Assembly (NCBI GenBank): GCA_904066235.2
Contig: CAJFCV020000004.1
Coordinates: 7,626,001-7,690,000, forward strand
Length of the DNA stretch: 64,000 nt
Direction: 5' to 3'
From: Bursaphelenchus xylophilus
Lineage: Eukaryota > Nematoda > Chromadorea > Rhabditida > Aphelenchoididae
Position 1 is the first letter of the stretch, and every line of letters starts with the position of its first letter. The notes below the pieces were generated by a model. It did not search any database, was not told where the DNA came from, and worked only from the letters and a program-made list of their open reading frames with translations. The position numbers and the translations under genes are program-made. Positions 57,880 to 64,000 of this stretch are shown piece by piece.

Positions 57880-59200
57880 ATGATGTCGTTGTCCGTGTTG
57901 TTGGCCCTCGTCCAACTGGTCGCGCCGCTAGCCATCGTCGCTCTCGTCCAATGTGGCGGCAAGAAGTGAGTTTGGGGATGCTGTAGTAGACTTGAAAGAT
58001 ACTATCTTTTGATACGGTTAGGGGGGATGCCTTGGAAATTTAGAATAACTGATTTCTCGCTTACTTTTACCTAAAATACGGTTTTTTGATGTTCAGCGAA
58101 TAAAAAGATATTTTTTACATAAAAACTATGTAATAGCCTCATTTCTACAATTAGCTATAAGCAAAAAAACCCTTTTCAACTAACTGAGTTAAGAGCGTTT
58201 TTCCTTATTTTTCCCATTTCCAGGAAGAAGGCTCCTCAGCCAGCTCCCAATAAACCGGTTGGCGCCCCTCCCGCTGCTCCTGGCGCCCCCGCCGCTGCCG
58301 GTGCCCCTGGCGCTCCAGCTGCGGGCGCAGCTCCTCCCGCAGCTGGAGGTGCTCCAGCCCCAGCTGAAGCCAAGACCCAAGAACCCGAAAAAGCCGAGAA
58401 GAAGGAAGGCGAACCAGCAAAGGAAGGAGAGGAGAAAAAGGGTGAAGAAAAGAAGGAAGAGAAGGAAGAAAAGGACGGTGAGAAAAAGGATGGTGAGAAG
58501 AAAGAAGAAGAGAAGAAGGAGGGCGAGAAAAAGGAGGAAGAGAAGAAGGAAGGCGACAAGGAAAAGGAGGAGGAAAAGAAGGAAGAGAAGGTACGTGTTT
58601 GAGTGATTTTGGACATCGCTTTTGGTATTTTTACGTAAATATTTTTCTTTTAGAAGGAGGCCTCAAAGAAGGACGGATCCAAGAAGGAAAAGTCGGAAAA
58701 ATCCAAGAAGGATGGCTCCAAGAAGGAGGGCTCCAAGAAGGACAAGTCGAAGAAGTCCGAAAAGTCCAAGAAGGATAAGAAGGATGCCTCCAAGAAAGAT
58801 AAGAAGGAGGCCTCGAAGAAGGACAAGAAGGAGGAGAAGGAAAAAGAAAAGGAAAAGGACGGCGAGAAGAAGGAAGAGGAGAAAAAGGAGGAGGAGGTGA
58901 GCTGACTTTCTGGGGAAATTAGGGTGCTGTCAGTCTTGAAAATCGAAGACTCAAATTGATTTGTTTGGGTCTGGGAATTTTTTGATGATTTATTGAATTG
59001 AAGTTTGGGGTCATGTAGCATTTTCTAACTGCGATTTTTACATCGAGAATCAGGGCAGTAATTTATAATTTTATTTCCAGGAGAAGAAGGATGAAAAGAA
59101 GGACGAAAAGAAGGAGGACAAGAAGGAGGAGAAGGAAGAAGAGAAGAAGAGCGAAGAAAAGAAGGACGACGATAAAAAGGAGGAGGAGAAGAAGGAGTAG
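57880..59200 (+). CDS. Lys/Glu-rich repeat protein with N-terminal membrane segment
   Basis: Exons: 57880-57965, 58224-58590, 58654-58896, 59081-59200, giving 271 residues. The N-terminus is a hydrophobic signal or anchor (LSVLLALVQLVAPLAIVALV) followed by CGGKKKK. Then come an Ala/Pro/Gly-rich linker (about 35-80) and more than 170 residues composed almost only of K, E, D, S and G. These include degenerate KKEGEKKEEE and SKKDGSKKE repeats, and the protein ends KKEEEKKE. No folded domain is visible. It may be a membrane-anchored charged scaffold; the function is unknown. All exon joins are in phase, and purine-rich codons give long mirror frames on the other strand that are not genes. Confidence 0.78.
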
Positions 59201-59869
59201 ACTGACTTTTGTGGTTACATCTGAATAAACTGGCTTGATACTTTAGATCTTTTGTGCTTCTTGAACCCTACAATTGGTAGATGCTTACTTCCGGAGGGAC
59301 AAATGACTTGTATGGATTGTATTACTCTGTTTGTTGCCCTTTTTAGAGCCGATTCAGGTTGGGGCTTTGGCTTGATTTTATAGTTGTATTCGGACTGGGA
59401 TTTTGGGCTTGTTTTGCTTACAGGAGGGTTTTCTGCTATTATGAACACAATAGGCGAACACTGCGAGGTGCGAATTATTTTTGCTATTGCCGTTGCGAAC
59501 AATTTTATAGTATCTGGGCGTACAAGGTCTCTGTAGAACCCATCTTTATTGTAGACGCCTCAGGGTGCTGGTTGTAAAACTCGATGTACTATTTATAAGT
59601 AATCATCCATCTTCGTACTCTCTGACCTTGGTTTGCGTTTTTTCGCTAAAAATTGTAATTTCTTTCAAGTATGTAAAATTGAAATTTACCGTGATACTTC
59701 TTTGGTCATTTTTATCAAAAAATGCCGAGAAATTTACAGAATACGTAATTTTTATAATAGCATCTTAAAAATCTTTTTTGCAGCCGCTGCAACGTCATCC
59801 CGACAATTTGTGGTTTCAAAATAAATCTTTGACGTATTTTGGCGTCTATTCAACAAATATTCCGTCTCT
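59201..59869. other. intergenic, nothing recognised
   Basis: About 670 bases between the Lys/Glu-rich gene and the receptor-like gene. A TTTTTTGCAG acceptor at 59774-59783 precedes the receptor start and could be a trans-splice site. Confidence 0.4.
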
Positions 59870-61790
59870 ATGACAAACTCGACGGTCCTCCGAATTGTAA
59901 TCACCAATTACTTTCCCTACTCCAACAATGACTGTCCAAATGCCCCGCTGTTCAAACTACGACCAAATTGTATTTTGCCCGGTATCGTAAATGAGGTACG
60001 AGCTTTTGAGCTATGTTTATGTATACCTGGTGATCAAAATGATTATTATTTTTAATATTCCTTTACATTTCTTTCATTTTTTGAGCTTACAATTAACAGA
60101 GGCTGTACATGTTACAAAATGATGATTTTATTTCAGATTTTGGGAATTGTTGCCGACATTGCCAACTTCAAAATTGAACCCATAGTTATACACAACCAGA
60201 AATATGCAGGGGTTTCCTATACAGAGGTGAGTCCAAAAACTAATCTGTTGGATTAATAAAGATCGAACACACAGAACTTTAAAGCTAAAAAAACCGAAAA
60301 ATTTACAAATCAATAAATTTTTGGATTATCGATTTCAGGCCTCAAAAGAAATAAGGCTTGATCGTTTTCCTCAAAGAAAAACTATCTTGTTTGTGACAAA
60401 ATTCAATATCTTAATGCATTGCCTTTACTGACAACTTACAGACAATCACCGCATTTGTTCCAATGATCAAGGAGATGATGCTGAATGGCACCGTTGACAC
60501 TGCCGCCGTCCCTTTGGAATACAGTAGCAGTCTCGAGGAAGAGTTCGACATCAGTGACAATGTGTATGACGTAGGTCGCGTTGACTCTACTTTTACAGTT
60601 GCAGCAGCTGAATTTCAAGTTCTACGTGTATGACGAAGACTTTGGAGCTAATTGGTGGAATATGTTTAAGGTCTATGATAGCCGGACTTGGATGGCCATG
60701 TTCTTTTTCCTGGCGATTCAATGTTTTCTATGCGCATTGGTTCAAGTGGTTCAACGGAGATATCTGCATGACAACAGTTCTTTAATTGATGTGAGTCCGA
60801 CTTTGGAGAGGTTGATGGTTTGACAAGGGACCTGGGACGCTCAGATTTTCTTAAATTTTGATTAAATTTGTATATCTTTTTAGAAGATCTGGCAAGTGCT
60901 GAGCTTGCAGCTCCTCCAGAGTGCTGGTCCCCGATTCCGGTTGGTCTCCGGAAACCTCCTTCTCCTCATATTTGCCCTTTTCCAATGTGTTATCATCCTC
61001 GGAATATTTACCTCGTATTTCCTTTCAATCATGGTCCGGATGGACTCGAATAGTCAGGAAATGGTCTACAGCATGAAATCTGACCTTTTACACAACCGTA
61101 GGCGGCTGATCACAACGACAAAAAATGAATGGATCAAGGATAAGAATGACCGATACCCGCTGATTCCGGGGATGAAGAAGAAAGAGGGAACCATTTTCTT
61201 TTATGATAATGCGGAAGGTAAGGGAATACTGGACGTTAAATTGCAATGTAAATGCAAATGTCTGAAAATGTGATCGCGGTATGGTCCCGGAAAGCGCGAG
61301 CTTTTCAGGAATTTGACATGTGCCACATTTCCATTCATTACCTCCCCGAATTTCAGAAGCCATCGCAGCAGTGTTGCAGGAAAACGCCGTTCTCGTGGCG
61401 CAAGAAGATGAATACGCCGCATACCTAGCCACGATGAATTGCGAAATCGCTAAATTAGAAGTTGGATCACCTCCCTTGACCAGTCATTTCTTGTTTATGA
61501 AGGGCTTTCCACATTTGGAAAAGCTAAATCAAGCTTTGAAGATTGGAAGAGCCAAAATTAGAAGGGTTGAAGAGAGATATCGTGTGGAGCGATTGAACAA
61601 CTGCACACATTTCAAAATGGGAGATCCTTTACGTATGAAATCATCGAATATCTAGGAGATTATTTTTGCGATTTTAGGTCTAAACTCATATCTGGGAGTG
61701 CTGTTGATGTGCGGTGGTGGCCTTTTCGTTGGTACAATGTTCTTTGCATTTGAGATTTTGGCTAGAAAATATAAAATAAATAAAACATGA
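59870..61790 (+). CDS. ionotropic glutamate receptor-like channel (nematode IR type)
   Basis: Ligand-gated channel-like membrane protein lacking the large amino-terminal domain. Exons: 59870-59995, 60137-60226, 60442-60570, 60599-60790, 60884-61217, 61357-61632, 61678-61790, giving 419 residues. S1 starts LRIVITNYFPYS; M1 is about 147-166 (MAMFFFLAIQCFLCALVQVV), preceded by YDSRTW. The re-entrant loop is about 182-195 and M3 about 204-230, ending TSYFLSIMV. S2 contains KKKEGTIFFYD and AAYLAT. M4 is about 387-408. The SYTANLAAF gate of classical receptors is replaced by TSYFLSIMV. No signal peptide is encoded after the chosen ATG; an in-frame TAA lies upstream, so a missed first exon is possible. 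Confidence 0.82.
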
Positions 61791-62319
61791 TGGCTGATTG
61801 GAGATATTTCTGAATTTTCTTGATCTTGGACTTATAGTCAGCATTCATTTTCCTCAACGCTTTATAAATTTCCAAAAACGTCTGTCTCCGCTTACTTAAT
61901 ATTTTTGAGATCTTGCCTTCAAAAGCCGTTTACTATCTTGACTATGATCTAATTTATCGAGCTGCGCTCAATTTTTCAACCATTTTCTTTCTATCCCACT
62001 ATGCAATATGGTACAATAAGATTTACAACACAAACTGTGCGCAATATAAACGCTCACTTTGAACTAATGACGTGGGGAACGTTAAATCTATATAGCTATA
62101 AGCCAACGTAATTTCTTCCCCATCCTTGCTATAGATTGTAATCAGCTTGCTCTAAATATACGAAATGCCATTTTCCTCGGGAAAAAAACACTCAATAAGT
62201 GAAGTTTGGAGTTTTCCTAATTTCCAAATATTTATGCAAATCCTTTTGTGAATCGCTTGGGCAAATTCCGAAAACAATTGTGGCTGGGGGCGCTCCTGTC
62301 AACAGTTTGCATTTTATCG
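61791..62319. other. intergenic, nothing recognised
   Basis: About 530 bases with no gene or repeat recognised. It holds the presumed acid phosphatase promoter. Confidence 0.4.
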
Positions 62320-64000
62320 ATGACTGCGGGTTTTTGGATTTTCTTCATACTTGCTCTGATTTTGAGGACTGGAGCTGTGGATGATGCAGATGTAGGGGAT
62401 GATGTTCAGATTGAGCAGAGAACACTGATTTATGTCCAAGTGGTACGTGTTTCTAGCATTTGAACTTTTGTCATTTACATCACAAAGTAATGAATAATGG
62501 GAAAGGCCCTGGAATCATCTTTTTTGGATTTTTTTTTCTCGTCTTAATGAAATAGAACAGATTTAAATCTGCAGATTTTGAACGAACTTTTGTCATGGAT
62601 TTCAACAACTCTATCTTAAGCTATGCAGGGCCTATTTGGATTTTTAAATTAAAAGTTACCAAAATCCGGCGTATTTTGACGATTCTTGGCGCCTCGTCAT
62701 GAGCTTAGATAGTTTGACAAGTAATTAGTAATAATACCTTTTGTGAAATTTTTGCTATGTTTGGGTCATAATTCTACCACCACATTTCCTGTTTTTCCTA
62801 GCTAATTGGTCTGAAAATGTCATTTAGAATGATGGTATCAAATTCCATTCCAGGTTTTCCGTCACGGCGACCGGACTCCCCAAAAGCTCTCCGTGGATGT
62901 TCCTAGTGGTGTTCCTCGAGAATGGTCAAGGCTAGGCCCTGATCAGTTGACCAGTCTCGGCCTATCGCAAGGTTATTATCTAGGAGAAGTCATCAAAAAA
63001 CGTTATGCCGGGTTTATTTCCCCTACCTTCAAAGAAGGCCAGGTTTCTGTGCGGAGCTCAGACTTTGGCCGGACAATCTCTACGGCACAAGGGGTCTTAG
63101 GAGGGATGTTCGGAGCTACTTTCAACGCCAGTGGATTCATCGAACAAGGAATCAGAATGAAGTCCAAATATAATGACAAAGTAAATTTTACAAACGTATA
63201 TGCATCGGAATTTTTATAGGAGATGTACTACCACACACCTTGTTCAAATGCGGAGAAAGAGAGGGATCGAGTTTTGCAAGAAGAAGAGGACTTTACGAAA
63301 CTCCGAGATGAATACAGCAACCTGTTGACAATTATGGCCAAGCATTCTAATTCATCTAAAGAGATCCTGGGCTTGGAAGATGTTTTTGCTGTTGCTGATT
63401 CGATCAATGTTTTGGTGAGATTTTTATACGGTCGGGATAATAATTGTACAAAAAGTTTGCAAGAGTTTGTCGTTAAATGTAGGAAATATGTTCCTGGCAA
63501 TCGAAATTCCCTATGTTCTTCTTTCAGAAACTCCACAACCTTACCGTTCCCTCATGGGTAACCCCAACCGTCTGGGATGGAATCCTCAAAATCCATGAGA
63601 GAGTTGGCTACGGACTCTTTGAAAATGACTTCCTGAAACGATTACGAGCAGGTCCTTTGGTCAACAATGTTCTCCGGCGAATGCATAATTACATTGTCGG
63701 GATTGTTGACCATCGTCAGAAAATTCGGCTTCTTTCAGGGCATGATACCACATTGACCGCGCTGCTCAGCACTTGGCAAATTCCGTTTGAGGTAAACTGC
63801 AGAATATTGTAACTGACCTGAAAACTTTTTTCTTAAGGAAGCCCCTGAGCTTTGTTCTGCGCTAGCCATTGAACTGCATTATCACCGAAATTTTGGGTAT
63901 TTCGTGAAATTTTTCCATAGAAATGAAACTAACGGGCATGTGTTTTACGAGGTAAAATCAAACCTTTGTGGTGAGACGTGCATGCTGAAGAGACTTGTAA
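62320..64000 (+). CDS. histidine acid phosphatase, 3' end outside window
   Basis: Secreted or lysosomal phosphomonoesterase of the histidine phosphatase clan. Exons: 62320-62442, 62854-63180, 63220-63414, 63528-63791, 63838 to beyond 64000. The ATG at 62320 is the first in frame and opens a signal peptide (TAGFWIFFILALILRTGAV). The catalytic phospho-acceptor is His45 in FRHGDRTP; the second signature LSGHDTTL supplies His287 and the proton donor Asp288. LGPDQLTSLGLSQGYYLG and RSSDFGRTISTAQG are family blocks. The last visible residues contain CGETC, matching the conserved Cys pair near the end of the domain. A C-terminal membrane anchor, common in nematode members, would lie outside. Confidence 0.93.

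Noticed and set aside
58236..58616. Ser/Phe-rich minus-strand frame and Arg/Lys-rich plus frames in the Lys/Glu-rich gene
   Set aside because: They are produced by the purine-rich repeat codons in other frames. The K/E frame alone keeps phase over all four exons.
62248..62319. GTG-started extension of the acid phosphatase
   Set aside because: Nematode genes start with ATG. The in-frame ATG at 62320 directly opens a signal peptide.

Overview
The window looks like nuclear DNA of a free-living or parasitic rhabditid-type nematode. Evidence: short GT-AG introns with TTTCAG acceptors, an flp-13-type FMRFamide precursor, a MLT-10 moulting protein, Sra-superfamily chemoreceptors and many Tc1/mariner-type elements. 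Exon models were built by hand from splice consensus, reading phase and family knowledge. No database search was run.

Layout. 0.3-6.7 kb: 3' part of a nuclear hormone receptor (+). 7.6-8.1: small secreted orphan (+). 8.4-8.8: flp-13-like neuropeptide precursor (-). 9.4-13.1: two tandem lysosomal-acid-lipase-type genes (-), with a third decayed fragment at 13.5. 14.1-16.2: first of three Sra/Srab-like chemoreceptors (-). 16.8-36.6: a giant palindrome. Each arm carries an outer cathepsin-L-like gene, a two-domain CAP/SCP gene, a CAP pseudogene and an inner cathepsin gene. The arms flank a 5.8 kb TA-inserted long-TIR element filled with 32 full copies plus one partial copy of a 159-bp satellite. 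The left arm alone has two further Tc1/mariner-like insertions. 36.7-38.2: cathepsin relic and a mariner-like element. 38.5-42.9: the other two chemoreceptors (-).

44.3-46.2: SMARCD/BAF60 subunit of SWI/SNF (-), head-to-head with phosphopantothenate-cysteine ligase (46.8-48.5, +). 48.9-51.1: MLT-10-like moulting gene (-) with a GC-AG intron. 52.8-53.3: HIG1-domain mitochondrial protein (+). 53.5-57.0: orphan Pro/Ser-rich gene (-) whose second intron holds a 1.8 kb TTAA-flanked palindromic element carrying a tRNA-like Pol III unit in each arm. 57.9-59.2: Lys/Glu-rich repeat protein (+). 59.9-61.8: ionotropic-glutamate-receptor-like channel (+). 62.3-end: histidine acid phosphatase (+), cut by the window edge.

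The region of most interest is the 16.8-38.2 kb block. It has been duplicated, inverted and expanded inside a chemoreceptor tandem array. Its inner arms are almost identical and its outer arms have diverged. The four cathepsin copies are mosaics, pointing to repeated gene conversion.
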